A stretch of DNA of 64,000 bases from contig NZ_JAAGWH010000005.1 in assembly GCF_010682105.1 (NCBI RefSeq), positions 29,942 through 93,941 on the forward strand. Reading direction: 5' to 3'. Source of the stretch: Modestobacter muralis. Its GTDB lineage: Bacteria > Actinomycetota > Actinomycetes > Mycobacteriales > Geodermatophilaceae. Under the pieces are notes generated by a model. It was not told the origin of the DNA, did not search any database, and was given only the letters and a program-made list of their open reading frames with translations. The position numbers and the translations under genes are program-made. Positions 33,372 through 42,338 of the stretch are shown piece by piece; position 1 is the stretch's first letter, and every line of letters begins with the position of its first letter.

Positions 33372-34559
33372 TCAGCGCGCATCGCGGTCCTCCTGCAGTC
33401 GGGGGCGCCGGGCCGGGGCGCGCGGTGGGGGAGCTGCCGGGGCCGGGGCGCGCTCGATCACGCGCACCAGCTCCTCGAAGGCGGCCAGGCTGTGCCCGGA
33501 GACGAAGACGTCGACGCTCGGCAGCGCCGCGACCATCCCGGCGGCGAGCGGCTCGTAGCCCGGCCGCCCCTTGTGCGGGTTGACCCAGACCACCGCGTGG
33601 GCCAGCCGCCGCAGCCGGGCCATCTGCTCGCCCAGCAGCTCGGCCCCGCCCCGCTCCCAGCCGTCGCTGCAGACCACGACCACCGCGCCGCGGGCGGTGC
33701 CCCGCTGCCCCCACCGGTCCAGGAACGCCTTGAGCACCTCACCGATCCTGGTGCCGCCGGACCAGTCGGGGATAGCCCGGCCGCTGGCGGCCAGCGCCCG
33801 GTCGGGGTCGCGCAGCCGCAGCTCGCGGGTGACCCGGGTCAGCCGGGTGCCGATGGTGAACACCTCGGTGGAGGACGGCCGGGCCCGGACGGCGGCGTGC
33901 GCGAACCGCAGCAGCGCGTCGGCGTAGGGGGTCATCGAGCCGGAGACGTCGACCAGCAGCACCACCCGGCGCGGTCGCGGGCGGGCCCGGTGGCGCACCA
34001 GCCGGGTGACCTCCCCGCCGTTGCGCAGCGCGCCGCGCACGGTGCGCCCGACGTGCACCGAGCCGTGCGGGGCCGGCCGCCGGCGGCGCGAGGGCCGCAT
34101 CGGGGTGGCCGGGGCGAGCAGCGCGAACAGCCGCCGCAGACGCGCGCGCTCGGCGGGGGTGAGCTCGCCGACGTCCCGGTGGCGCAGCGCCTCCGCGCCG
34201 CTGGCCCGCGTCGCGAGGTCGTCGGGCTCCTCGCCGTCCGGTGTCCCCACGCCGGTCTCCAGCGGTGCGGAGCGCACCATCCGCGGCCGCGTGGCCGGTG
34301 CGGAGGGGTGGGCGCGCGGGACCTCGCCGCCGAACCAGGCGGGGAAGGCGGCGTCGTAGCGGTCCAGGTCGTCGGGGCTGCCGCACAGGGTCAGCCGGCC
34401 GGCCCAGTACACGGCGGCCGGGTCGAGGACGTCGAGGTGCGCGACGGCGTCCAGCATCGCCGCGACCCGGTCGGGGGAGGCGGCGACCCCGGCGTGCCGG
34501 AGGGTGCGGGCGAACCCGAGCACGGCGGCGACGACGTCCCGCCGTGCGTCAGCCGGCAC
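33372..34559 (-). CDS. CoxE-like von Willebrand factor A domain protein
   Basis: This 395-residue protein has a C-terminal VWA domain with an intact MIDAS motif (DVSGSM, about residues 204-209) and an arginine-rich linker before it. In carboxydotrophs CoxE works with the AAA+ protein CoxD in building the sulfurated Mo-Cu site; here the pair probably assists the maturation of the non-Cu hydroxylase. The GTG start overlaps the coxD-like stop by 11 bases. No signal peptide is seen, so it is cytosolic. Confidence 0.9.
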   Translation of the reverse strand: MPADARRDVVAAVLGFARTLRHAGVAASPDRVAAMLDAVAHLDVLDPAAVYWAGRLTLCGSPDDLDRYDAAFPAWFGGEVPRAHPSAPATRPRMVRSAPLETGVGTPDGEEPDDLATRASGAEALRHRDVGELTPAERARLRRLFALLAPATPMRPSRRRRPAPHGSVHVGRTVRGALRNGGEVTRLVRHRARPRPRRVVLLVDVSGSMTPYADALLRFAHAAVRARPSSTEVFTIGTRLTRVTRELRLRDPDRALAASGRAIPDWSGGTRIGEVLKAFLDRWGQRGTARGAVVVVCSDGWERGGAELLGEQMARLRRLAHAVVWVNPHKGRPGYEPLAAGMVAALPSVDVFVSGHSLAAFEELVRVIERAPAPAAPPPRAPARRPRLQEDRDAR

Positions 34560-35430
34560 CGAACAGCACCCCGAGCCCCGCGGCGCGCACCCGCTCGCCG
34601 TCCTCGCGGTACTTCAGCACCGCCCCCAGCGTGCGGGCCGCGGTGTCGGGGTCGAGCTCCCGGGCACCCAGGGCGTGCAGCGCGCTGGCCCAGTCCATCG
34701 CCTCGGCGACCCCGGGGGGCTTGAGCAGGTCCAGCTCGCGCAGCCGGGCGGTGGCGGAGGCGACCTGGCGGGCGAGGGTCTCGGTGACCTCGGGCAGCCG
34801 GCGGCGCAGGATCGCCACCTCGCGGTCGAAGTCCGGGTGCTCGAGCCAGTGGTAGAGGCAGCGGCGCTTGAGCGCGTCGTGCACCTCACGGGTGCGGTTG
34901 GAGGTGAGCAGGACCAGCGGCGGGGTCTCGGCCCGGACCGTGCCCAGCTCCGGGATGGAGATGGTGAAGTCGCTGAGCACCTCGAGCAGGAAGGCCTCGA
35001 ACTCGTCGTCGGCCCGGTCGACCTCGTCGATGAGCAGCACCGCCGGGGAGTCCTCCAGCGCCTGGAGCAGGGGGCGGGCCAGCAGGAACCGGCGGTCGTA
35101 GAGGCCGGCCTCGAGCTCCGCGGTGTCGGTGGCGGTGCCGGCGGCCTCGGCGGCGCGCAGGTGCAGCAGTTGGCGGCCGAAGTCCCAGTCGTAGAGGGCG
35201 GAGCTGGCCTCCAGCCCCTCGTAGCACTGCAGCCGGTACAGCGGCCGGCCGGTGACCTCGGCCAGGGCGTGGGCCAGCGCGGTCTTCCCGACGCCGGCCT
35301 CGCCCTCCAGGAACAGCGGCCGGTGCAGGGCCAGCGCCAGGAACGCCGCCGTCGCCAGGCCCTCGTCGGGCAGGTAGCCGGTCGCCTTCAGGGCGGCGGC
35401 GACGGCGGCGGGGTCGGTGAGCTGGTCCAC
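34549..35430 (-). CDS. CoxD-like MoxR-family AAA+ ATPase
   Basis: This is a 293-residue AAA+ chaperone-like ATPase of the MoxR family. Walker A is GEAGVGKT (43-50), Walker B is VLLIDEVDRADDEFE, and sensor 1 is LLTSNRTREV. Together with the VWA protein downstream it forms the usual MoxR-VWA pair that remodels or activates a partner enzyme, here most likely the Mo hydroxylase. The start is taken as GTG at 35430. The gene begins 37 bases after the Prim-PolC gene, so transcription may enter from the repair genes or from a promoter inside that gap. Confidence 0.9.
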   Translation of the reverse strand: MDQLTDPAAVAAALKATGYLPDEGLATAAFLALALHRPLFLEGEAGVGKTALAHALAEVTGRPLYRLQCYEGLEASSALYDWDFGRQLLHLRAAEAAGTATDTAELEAGLYDRRFLLARPLLQALEDSPAVLLIDEVDRADDEFEAFLLEVLSDFTISIPELGTVRAETPPLVLLTSNRTREVHDALKRRCLYHWLEHPDFDREVAILRRRLPEVTETLARQVASATARLRELDLLKPPGVAEAMDWASALHALGARELDPDTAARTLGAVLKYREDGERVRAAGLGVLFGAG

Positions 35431-35467
35431 AGCGGGAGCATCCCACCGGCCCGCGGTGGACCACCGG

Positions 35468-36535
35468 TCACCCGTCTTCGGCGGCCACCTTCCGGGCCCG
35501 GCTGGGCTGCACGCGCATCGGCTCGCCGGGCATCTTCGGGTAGTCCGGGGGATAGGGCATCTCACCCAGGCCCAGGTCGCGTTCCTGCCGGTCGGCCAGC
35601 TCGACCAGCGGCGTCAGGTCGTAGGCGTGGTCGGCGAGCCCCGCGTGCTTGTCACCGACGGCGGCGAAGCGGGCCGGCATGGTGAGGACGTCGAAGTCGA
35701 ACGGGGTGACGTCGGGCAGCTCGTCCCAGTCGACCGGGGCGCTCACCGGCGCGTGCGACCTCGCGCGGATGGAGTACGCCGAGGCGATCGTGCGGTCCCG
35801 GGCCATCTGGTTGTAGTCGATGAAGATCTTCTCGCCGCGCTCCTCCTTCCACCAGTTCATGGTCACGCGGTCGGGGATGCGGCGCTCCAGCTCGCGGCCG
35901 AAGGCGATCACCGCCCGGCGCACCTCGGGGAAGGTCCAGCGCGGCAGGATCGGCACGTAGACGTGCACGCCGCGTCCGCCGGAGGTCTTCGGCCAGCCCT
36001 CCATGCCGAACTCGTGCAGCAGCTCCCGCACGTGCGGGGCGACCCACACGGCGTCGGAGAAGTCGGTGCCCGGCTGGGGGTCCAGGTCGATCCGGATCTG
36101 GTCGGGGGACTCGACGTCGGTCTTGCTGACCGGCCACGGGTGGAAGGTCAGCGTGCCCAGGTTCGCGCACCAGGCGACGACGGCGACCGAGTCGGGTGCG
36201 ATCTCGTCGGCGGTGCGCCCGCTCGGGAAGGTGATGTGCGCCGTCTGCACCCACTCGGGGGCGTTCTTGGGCACCCGCTTCTGGTAGAACGCGTCGCCGG
36301 TGTTGTCCATCCGGGTCGAGAGCCGGGCGCCCTCGAACACCCCGCCGGGCCAGCGCTCCAGCGTCGTCGGCCGGTCGCGCAGCGCGAACAGGATGCCCTC
36401 GCCGACGGAGACGAAGTAGTTCACGACGTCGATCTTGCGGACGCCCTTGTCGCCGAAGTACGGCTTCTCCGGGCTGCTCACCCGCACCTCGTGCCCGTCG
36501 AGGTCCAGGACGACGGCGTCCTTGCTGCTGGCCAT
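35468..36535 (-). CDS. LigD-polymerase-like primase-polymerase (Prim-PolC type)
   Basis: This 355-residue archaeo-eukaryotic primase-type polymerase acts in DNA break or gap repair. The catalytic aspartates are D150 and D152 (RIDLDP), and the family motifs FYQKRVP, SGGRGVHVYVPI and FIDYNQMARDRTIASAYS are present. It is a stand-alone polymerase domain, without the ligase and nuclease domains of full LigD. Together with the LigC-type ligase 1.6 kb away it resembles the mycobacterial Prim-PolC/LigC pair linked to gap-filling excision repair. No Ku gene is in the window. The ATG at 36535 has GGAG upstream. Confidence 0.9.
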   Translation of the reverse strand: MASSKDAVVLDLDGHEVRVSSPEKPYFGDKGVRKIDVVNYFVSVGEGILFALRDRPTTLERWPGGVFEGARLSTRMDNTGDAFYQKRVPKNAPEWVQTAHITFPSGRTADEIAPDSVAVVAWCANLGTLTFHPWPVSKTDVESPDQIRIDLDPQPGTDFSDAVWVAPHVRELLHEFGMEGWPKTSGGRGVHVYVPILPRWTFPEVRRAVIAFGRELERRIPDRVTMNWWKEERGEKIFIDYNQMARDRTIASAYSIRARSHAPVSAPVDWDELPDVTPFDFDVLTMPARFAAVGDKHAGLADHAYDLTPLVELADRQERDLGLGEMPYPPDYPKMPGEPMRVQPSRARKVAAEDG

Positions 36536-36561
36536 GCGGGCTCCGTTCGGGTCGCTCGGGG

Positions 36562-38106
36562 TCAGGCGGGGCAGACCGTCCCCTCGGCGGGGACGACCAG
36601 GTCGATCAGGTAGGCGTTGACCGCCGCCGTCACGCAGTCGGTCTTGGGGTAGGCAGTGTGCCCGTTGCCCGCCCAGGTGAGCAGGGCGCCGCTCGTCAGG
36701 TCCGCGGCCATGTCCTGCGCCCCGGGCAGCGGGGTCACCGGGTCGCCCTGGGTCCCGATGACCAGGATCGGGGCGCTGCCCGCGGCGTCCCGCGCCGGCA
36801 GCGGCGTGCGCGGTGCCTGCCACGGCGAACAGGTGTACAGGCCCAGCGCGGCGTCGGCGCCGAACAGCGGGTACTGCGTGGACCACTCGGCCAGCACGGT
36901 GCGCACCTGGTCGGCGGTGCGCCGCTCCTCGGTGTCGGCGCAGGTCACGGCCACGTTGGCGTCGACGACGTTGGTGTACGTGCCGTCGTCGTTGCGGCCG
37001 GTGTAGGTGTCGGCGAGGGTGAGGATGCCGGCGGCGTCGCCGGCGCGGGCCGCGGCCAGCGACTGGGCCAGCTGCGGCCAGGCGCTGGGCTGGTAGAGCG
37101 CCGACCGGATGCCGTTGAGCACCAGGCCGGGGGTCGCCTGCCGGGTCTCGCCGGCCCGGCTGCTGGGCACCGGGGTGGTGCCGGCCTGGGTCAGCAGGTC
37201 GGTGACGGAGGTGCGCGGGTCGGCGCCGATCGGGCACCCGGCCAGCAGCGCGGTGCAGTTGGCCGCGAACGCGTCGAAGGCCACCTCGAAGGCCTGCGCC
37301 TGCTGCTCGGCGAACTCCTCCGCGGTCGCGTCGGGGTCGACGGCGCCGTCGAGCACCAGCGCGCGCACCCGCTCGGGGAACAGCTCGGCGTAGGTGGAAC
37401 CGAGCGTGGTGCCGTAGGAGTACCCTAGGAACGTCAGCTGCTCGTCGCCCAGGGACTCCCGCACCAGGTCCATGTCCCGGGCGCTGTCGACGGTGGCGAA
37501 GGCGCCCAGAGCCTCCTTGTACTTCTCCGCGCAGCCGGCGGCCACGGCGTCGACCTGGCCGAAGGCCGTGGTCAGCGCCGCGGCGTCCGCGGTCCGCGGG
37601 TCGACGGCGAACAGCTCGTCCTTCTGCTGGTCGGAGATGCACTCGACCGGGGTCGACAGCCCGGCGCCGCGCGGGTCGAGCCCGACGACGTCGAACCGGC
37701 GCAGCACGTCCTCGGGCAGCGTGAGCGCCGACTGGACCGCCGCGTCGGTGGCCGACTGGCCCGGGCCGCCGGGGTTGACCAGCAGCGAGCCGATCCGGTC
37801 GGTCTGCCCCGCGAACGTCGCGCGCACCAGGAACAGGTCCAGCGGGCCGCCGGCGGGGTCGTCGTAGCTGGCCGGCACGCTCGTCGTCCCGCAGGAGAAC
37901 GCCAGGTCACGCTCCGCCCCGGGGCGCCCGGCGATGATCTGGTCGATGTCGGCGTCGCAGTCGGTCCACGCGATCGGCTGGGCGACCGGGGTGGCCGGGG
38001 CCGCCGGCGACGAGGCGGCCGTCTCATCGGACCCGCCGGACGTGCACCCGGTGAGGGTCACGGCGAGCAGGACGGCGGCAGCGGCCAGGCGGCGGGGTCC
38101 GGTCAT
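36562..38106 (-). CDS. Secreted alpha/beta-hydrolase lipoprotein (TAP-type tripeptidyl aminopeptidase family)
   Basis: This 514-residue exported hydrolase has a lipoprotein signal peptide (lipobox LTGC, acylated C21). The catalytic serine is S231 in GYSYG, the acid is in GTQGDPVTP and the histidine in GNGHTAY. It belongs to the actinobacterial TAP-like peptidase/esterase family, which trims peptides or esters outside the cell; the substrate is unknown. It lies between the Prim-PolC and LigC genes on the same strand, an odd place for an envelope enzyme. A TACCCT hexamer nine bases before the ATG suggests a nearly leaderless mRNA. Confidence 0.88.
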   Translation of the reverse strand: MTGPRRLAAAAVLLAVTLTGCTSGGSDETAASSPAAPATPVAQPIAWTDCDADIDQIIAGRPGAERDLAFSCGTTSVPASYDDPAGGPLDLFLVRATFAGQTDRIGSLLVNPGGPGQSATDAAVQSALTLPEDVLRRFDVVGLDPRGAGLSTPVECISDQQKDELFAVDPRTADAAALTTAFGQVDAVAAGCAEKYKEALGAFATVDSARDMDLVRESLGDEQLTFLGYSYGTTLGSTYAELFPERVRALVLDGAVDPDATAEEFAEQQAQAFEVAFDAFAANCTALLAGCPIGADPRTSVTDLLTQAGTTPVPSSRAGETRQATPGLVLNGIRSALYQPSAWPQLAQSLAAARAGDAAGILTLADTYTGRNDDGTYTNVVDANVAVTCADTEERRTADQVRTVLAEWSTQYPLFGADAALGLYTCSPWQAPRTPLPARDAAGSAPILVIGTQGDPVTPLPGAQDMAADLTSGALLTWAGNGHTAYPKTDCVTAAVNAYLIDLVVPAEGTVCPA

Positions 38107-38160
38107 GATCAGACCAGGGTAGGAGCCGCGGCTGTGCCGGTCAGCCGGACCCGCGGCGCC

Positions 38161-39234
38161 TCAGCCGCCCAGCACCTCGGCCAGGTCGTAGCGGACCGGC
38201 ACCTCCAGCTGCTCGTAGGTGCACGAGCGGGCGTCGCGGTCCGGGCGCCACCGCTGGAACTGGCCGGTGTGCCGCAGCCGGCTGCCCTCCAGCTGGTCGT
38301 AGCGGATCTCGACCACCAGCTCCGGGCGCAGTGGCACCCAGGACAGGTCCTTGCCGGCGTTCCAGCGGCTGGTCGCCCCGGGCATCCGGTGCTCGCCGTC
38401 CTCGCCGGTGACGGCGTTGGCCCAGTCCTGCCACGGGTGGCCGTCCAGGGCCTCGGCCCGGTAGGGCGCCAGCTCCTCGACCAGCTCGGCCCGCCGCGTC
38501 ATCGGGAAGGACGCCGCAACGCCGATGTGCTGCAGCGTGCCGGCGTCGTCGTAGAGGCCCAGCAGCAGCGAGCCGACGACGGGCCCGCTCTTGTGCCAGC
38601 GGAACCCGGCGACCACGGCGTCCGCCGTCCGGACGTGCTTGACCTTGGCCAGCACGCGCTGGTCGGGGGAGTAGGGCTGGTCGCCGCGCTTGGCGATGAC
38701 CCCGTCCAGGCCGGCGCCCTCGAACTCGCGGAACCACCGCTGCCCGACCGCTGGGTCGGCGGTGACCGTGCTGACGTACACCGGGGCCCGGACGCCGGAG
38801 AGCGCCTCTCGCAGCCGGAGCTGCCGTTGCGCGTAGGGGGTGTCCATCAGCGACTCGTCGCCCAGGGCCAGCAGGTCGAAGGCGACGAAGGACGCCGGGG
38901 TCTCCGCGGCCAGCTTCGTCACCCGCGAGGCCGCGGGGTGGATGCGCTGCAGCAGCGACTCGAAGTCCAGCCGGTCCCCGCGCGGGACGACGATCTCCCC
39001 GTCGACCACGCAGCGCTCGGGCAGGTGCGCCAGCGCCGCGGCGACCACGTCGGGGAAGTAGCGGGTGAGCGGGCGCTCGTTGCGGCTGCCCAGCTCCACC
39101 TCGTCGCCGTCGCGGAACACGATGCAGCGGAAGCCGTCCCACTTGGGCTCGTAGAACCAGTCCTCGCCCGTGGGCAGGGTCGCCGCGGGCTTGGCGAGCA
39201 TCGGCTTGACCGGGGGCATCACGGGCAGGTCCAT
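38161..39234 (-). CDS. ligC: ATP-dependent DNA ligase (LigC type)
   Basis: This 357-residue DNA ligase seals nicks with ATP. The adenylated lysine is K31 in EPKWDGFR. Further nucleotidyltransferase motifs are VVDGEIVV, EGAGLDGVIAKR and VKHVRTAD, followed by an OB-fold domain. The length and lack of additional domains fit actinobacterial LigC rather than LigD or LigB. I start at the ATG (39234) immediately before MDLPVMPPVKPMLAK, which is typical; longer forms add only low-complexity residues. Its partner is probably the Prim-PolC gene downstream. Confidence 0.92.
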   Translation of the reverse strand: MDLPVMPPVKPMLAKPAATLPTGEDWFYEPKWDGFRCIVFRDGDEVELGSRNERPLTRYFPDVVAAALAHLPERCVVDGEIVVPRGDRLDFESLLQRIHPAASRVTKLAAETPASFVAFDLLALGDESLMDTPYAQRQLRLREALSGVRAPVYVSTVTADPAVGQRWFREFEGAGLDGVIAKRGDQPYSPDQRVLAKVKHVRTADAVVAGFRWHKSGPVVGSLLLGLYDDAGTLQHIGVAASFPMTRRAELVEELAPYRAEALDGHPWQDWANAVTGEDGEHRMPGATSRWNAGKDLSWVPLRPELVVEIRYDQLEGSRLRHTGQFQRWRPDRDARSCTYEQLEVPVRYDLAEVLGG

Positions 39235-39457
39235 GGCGTGAGTCAACCAGCCAGCGACCGGTCGGTGGGGGTCCGGCAGCGGCTGGACCGTCCACCGCGA
39301 GCCGCTCGCCGGGCGGGTCCGGGCGGGTCCGGGGGAGTCCGGGCGTGTCCGGACGGGGCGCAATCCGCGGGTCCCCGTGCGGTCGCCGGGACCGCTAGCG
39401 TCGTGTGCACGGGGACGGCGTCGTCATCAACCGCACACCCCTGTCCGGGAGCAGCTC

Positions 39458-41602
39458 GTGGAGTCCCTCGCCCGCTTCGTCATCCGCCACCGGCTGCTGG
39501 TCGTCCTGGGCTGGCTGGTGCTCATGGTCGCCGGCGGCTCGACCGCCGGCACGGTGACCGACCGCCTGACCTTCGACTTCTCCCTGCCCGGCCAGCCCGG
39601 GTACGAGGCCGAGGTCGACCTGATCGAGACCTTCGGCGCGAGCACCGCCGACACCCTGGTCCCGGTGCTCACCGTGCCCGAGGGCAGCACGGTCGCCGAC
39701 CGGTCCGCCGACGTGGCCGGGGTCTTCGACGCCGTGCGCGCCGCCGTGCCGCAGGCCCGGGTCGTCGACCTGGCCAGCACCGGCGACGCCCGGTTCGTCA
39801 CCGACGACGGGCGGAGCACCTTCGCCCTGGTGCAGGGGCCGCTGCCCGAGGGCTTCGGGCCCGGCCTGGAGACGACGCTGCAGCCGGCGTTCGAGCAGGC
39901 CGCCGCCGCTGCGGGGATGGACACCGGGCTGACGTCCTACGTGCTGCTGTCGGCCGGCGGGGAGACCGAGGGGCCCAGCGTGCTGGTGGAGACGCTGTTC
40001 GGGGCGGTGGGCGCCCTCGCCGTCCTGGTGTTCGTCTTCGCGTCCTTCCTGGCACTGGTGCCGCTGCTCATCGCCGCGGTGTCGATCCTGACCACGTTCC
40101 TGCTGGTCCTGGGGCTGACGTACCTCACCGACGTGAGCTTCGTCGTCCAGTTCCTCATCGCCCTGGTGGGGCTGGGGGTGGCGATCGACTACTCACTGCT
40201 GCTGGTCTCCCGCTGGCGCGAGGAACGGGCGCACGGCCGCGGCAACGACGAGGCCGTGGTCATCGCGACGCGCACCGCCGGGCACGCGGTGCTGGCCTCC
40301 GGCGTGACGGTGGCCATCAGCCTGCTCGCGCTGGTCGTCGTCCCGGTGCCGTTCCTGCGGAGCATGGGGCTGGGCGGCATGCTCATCCCGCTGGTCAGCG
40401 TGGCCGTCGTGCTCACCCTGCTGCCGGCGCTGCTGTCGAAGATCGGGCCGCGGGTCGACTGGCCACGGATCCGGCACGACGCCGTGGCCGCGCGCGGCTG
40501 GACGGCGTGGGCCCGGCTGGTCGTGCGGCGGCGGTGGATCGCTGCCGGCGTCGCGCTGGTGGTGCTCGGGCTGGTCATCGCGCCGGTGTTCGGCTTGAAG
40601 ATCGGGCAGGCGAACACCGGGTCGCTGGCCCGCAGCGGCCCGTCCTTCGACGCACTGCAGACCCTGGAGGACGGCGGTGTCGGCAGCGGCGTCCTCACAC
40701 CGATCGAGCTGCTGGTGCCCGACGGCCAGGCCGGGACCGCGGCCGAGACGGCGGCCGGCGTGGACGGCGTCCGGATGGCCGTGCTGGGCGGCAGCCGCAA
40801 CGGCACGACCGTGGTCGACGTCGTCCCGGTGGGGGAGACGGTCGACAGCGCCAGCAACGAGGTGGTCGACGACGTGCGCACCGCGGTGGAGGCTGCGACC
40901 GGGGGCGAGGTCGGCGTCGCCGGCACGGGCGCGGTCGTGCAGGACTACTTCCGCGCCGTCTACGACAACTTCCCCTACGTGTTGGGGCTGATCGCGCTGA
41001 TCACCTTCGTGCTGCTGGTGCGCACCTTCCGGTCGCTGCTGCTGCCGATCAAGGCCGTGCTGCTCAACCTCATCTCGCTGGCCGCGGTGTTCGGTGCGGT
41101 GACCTACTTCTGGCAGGAGGGGCACGGCTCCGACGCCCTGTTCGGCGTCTCGGCCACCGGCGCGCTCACCTTCTGGCTGCCGGTGATCATCTTCGCGTTC
41201 CTCTTCGGCCTGTCGATGGACTACGAGGTGTTCATCCTCGCCCGCATGCGGGAGGAGTACGACGACACCGGCAGCACGTCCGCCGCGGTGGTCACCGGTC
41301 TGGGCCGCACCGGCCGGCTGGTCACCTCGGCCGCGCTGATCCTGTTCTTCTCCTTCGCGGCGCTGGCGTCCTCGCCAGGGGTGGACATCAAGGTGCTCGG
41401 GACGGCGCTCGGCGTCGGCATCCTGATCGACGCGACCCTGGTCCGCGCCCTGCTGGTGCCGGCACTGGTGAGCCTGCTGGGCAAGTGGAACTGGTGGCTG
41501 CCCGCCGGACTGGCCCGCGTGCTGCGGGTCGAGCCCTCGCCGCTCCACGACGAGCGCCCGCTGGTGGTGCCTGTGGAGGAGCGCCCGCTCGCGCAGGCGT
41601 GA
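39458..41602 (+). CDS. MMPL/RND-family transporter
   Basis: This 714-residue membrane transporter of the MMPL group exports lipids or hydrophobic compounds, or drives efflux with the proton gradient. One TM segment near the N-terminus (about 12-32) is followed by an extracytoplasmic domain, a block of five TM segments (about 170-340), a second external domain and a final TM block. Family segments seen include GLGVAIDYSLLLVSRWREE and FGLSMDYEVFILARMREEY, which carry the proton-relay Asp-Tyr pairs. It starts with GTG behind GGGAG. It is convergent with the reductase gene, with 4 bases between the stops. The substrate is unknown. Confidence 0.9.
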   Translation: MESLARFVIRHRLLVVLGWLVLMVAGGSTAGTVTDRLTFDFSLPGQPGYEAEVDLIETFGASTADTLVPVLTVPEGSTVADRSADVAGVFDAVRAAVPQARVVDLASTGDARFVTDDGRSTFALVQGPLPEGFGPGLETTLQPAFEQAAAAAGMDTGLTSYVLLSAGGETEGPSVLVETLFGAVGALAVLVFVFASFLALVPLLIAAVSILTTFLLVLGLTYLTDVSFVVQFLIALVGLGVAIDYSLLLVSRWREERAHGRGNDEAVVIATRTAGHAVLASGVTVAISLLALVVVPVPFLRSMGLGGMLIPLVSVAVVLTLLPALLSKIGPRVDWPRIRHDAVAARGWTAWARLVVRRRWIAAGVALVVLGLVIAPVFGLKIGQANTGSLARSGPSFDALQTLEDGGVGSGVLTPIELLVPDGQAGTAAETAAGVDGVRMAVLGGSRNGTTVVDVVPVGETVDSASNEVVDDVRTAVEAATGGEVGVAGTGAVVQDYFRAVYDNFPYVLGLIALITFVLLVRTFRSLLLPIKAVLLNLISLAAVFGAVTYFWQEGHGSDALFGVSATGALTFWLPVIIFAFLFGLSMDYEVFILARMREEYDDTGSTSAAVVTGLGRTGRLVTSAALILFFSFAALASSPGVDIKVLGTALGVGILIDATLVRALLVPALVSLLGKWNWWLPAGLARVLRVEPSPLHDERPLVVPVEERPLAQA

Positions 41603-41606
41603 CAGC

Positions 41607-42335
41607 TCAGCTCAGCACGTACCGGGTGAAGAGCACGTCGTCCTCGGTCAGCACCTGCGCCAGCCGTGCGCTCGCCGGCACGGCGAGGGGCGTGGGCAGC
41701 AGGCCGGCGCCTCCTCCGACCAGCAGCGGGGCGATCGACAGGTCCAGCTCGTCGACGACGCCGGCGGCCAGCGCGGCGGCGAACAGGGCGGGCCCGCCCT
41801 CGCAGAGCACCTGCTCGTGGCCGCGTTCGGCGAGGGCGTCGAGCGCGGTCGGCAGGTCGACGTCGTCCTCCCCGCAGACCAGGACCACCACGCCGGCGGC
41901 GGCCAGGGCCGCGAGCCGGTCGGGGTCGGCGGCCGCGCAGGTCACCAGCAGGGTCGGGACGACGGCGTCGGTGACCAGTTGGTCGACCGGGGACAGGGAC
42001 GCCCGCCGGGAGACGACGGCGACCGGGGCCACCGGCGGCCGGTCGAGCGCGGTCCGCAGTCGGCCCACCGCGGAGTCCGGCAGCACCGGCCGGTAGCCCT
42101 CCGCGGCCGCCGTCCCCACGCCCACCAGCACGGCATCGGACAGCGCCCGCAGCACCTGGAACACCCGCCGGTCACCGGGGGAGCCCAGCCCGCCGCTGCG
42201 CCCGTCGACGCTGACGGCGCCGTCGAGCGAGTCGACGAAGTCGACCCGCAGGTGTCGCCCGGCCGGGAGCCGGTAGGCCCCGGCCAGCTCGGCGTCACCG
42301 TCGAGCGGGCCGGGGTCGGGCAGCAGTCGCTGCAC
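41607..42335 (-). CDS. RibD C-terminal-domain (dihydrofolate-reductase-like) pyrimidine reductase family protein
   Basis: This 242-residue NADPH-dependent reductase-like protein has the RibD-C fold (VDFVDSLDGAVSVDGRSGGL near the start, VLCEGGPALFAAALAAGVVDEL near the C-terminus). Stand-alone copies lacking the deaminase domain are common in actinobacteria; whether they reduce the riboflavin precursor or another substrate is unclear. The GTG start lies three bases after the treZ stop, so it is probably the last gene of that transcript, without an obvious link to trehalose. Confidence 0.87.
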   Translation of the reverse strand: MQRLLPDPGPLDGDAELAGAYRLPAGRHLRVDFVDSLDGAVSVDGRSGGLGSPGDRRVFQVLRALSDAVLVGVGTAAAEGYRPVLPDSAVGRLRTALDRPPVAPVAVVSRRASLSPVDQLVTDAVVPTLLVTCAAADPDRLAALAAAGVVVLVCGEDDVDLPTALDALAERGHEQVLCEGGPALFAAALAAGVVDELDLSIAPLLVGGGAGLLPTPLAVPASARLAQVLTEDDVLFTRYVLS

Positions 42336-42338
42336 GGG

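Noticed and set aside
39235..39246. A leaderless promoter for ligC (TTGACT six bases before ATG)
   Set aside because: The hexamer lacks the key A at position two, so it is too weak to list with the others.
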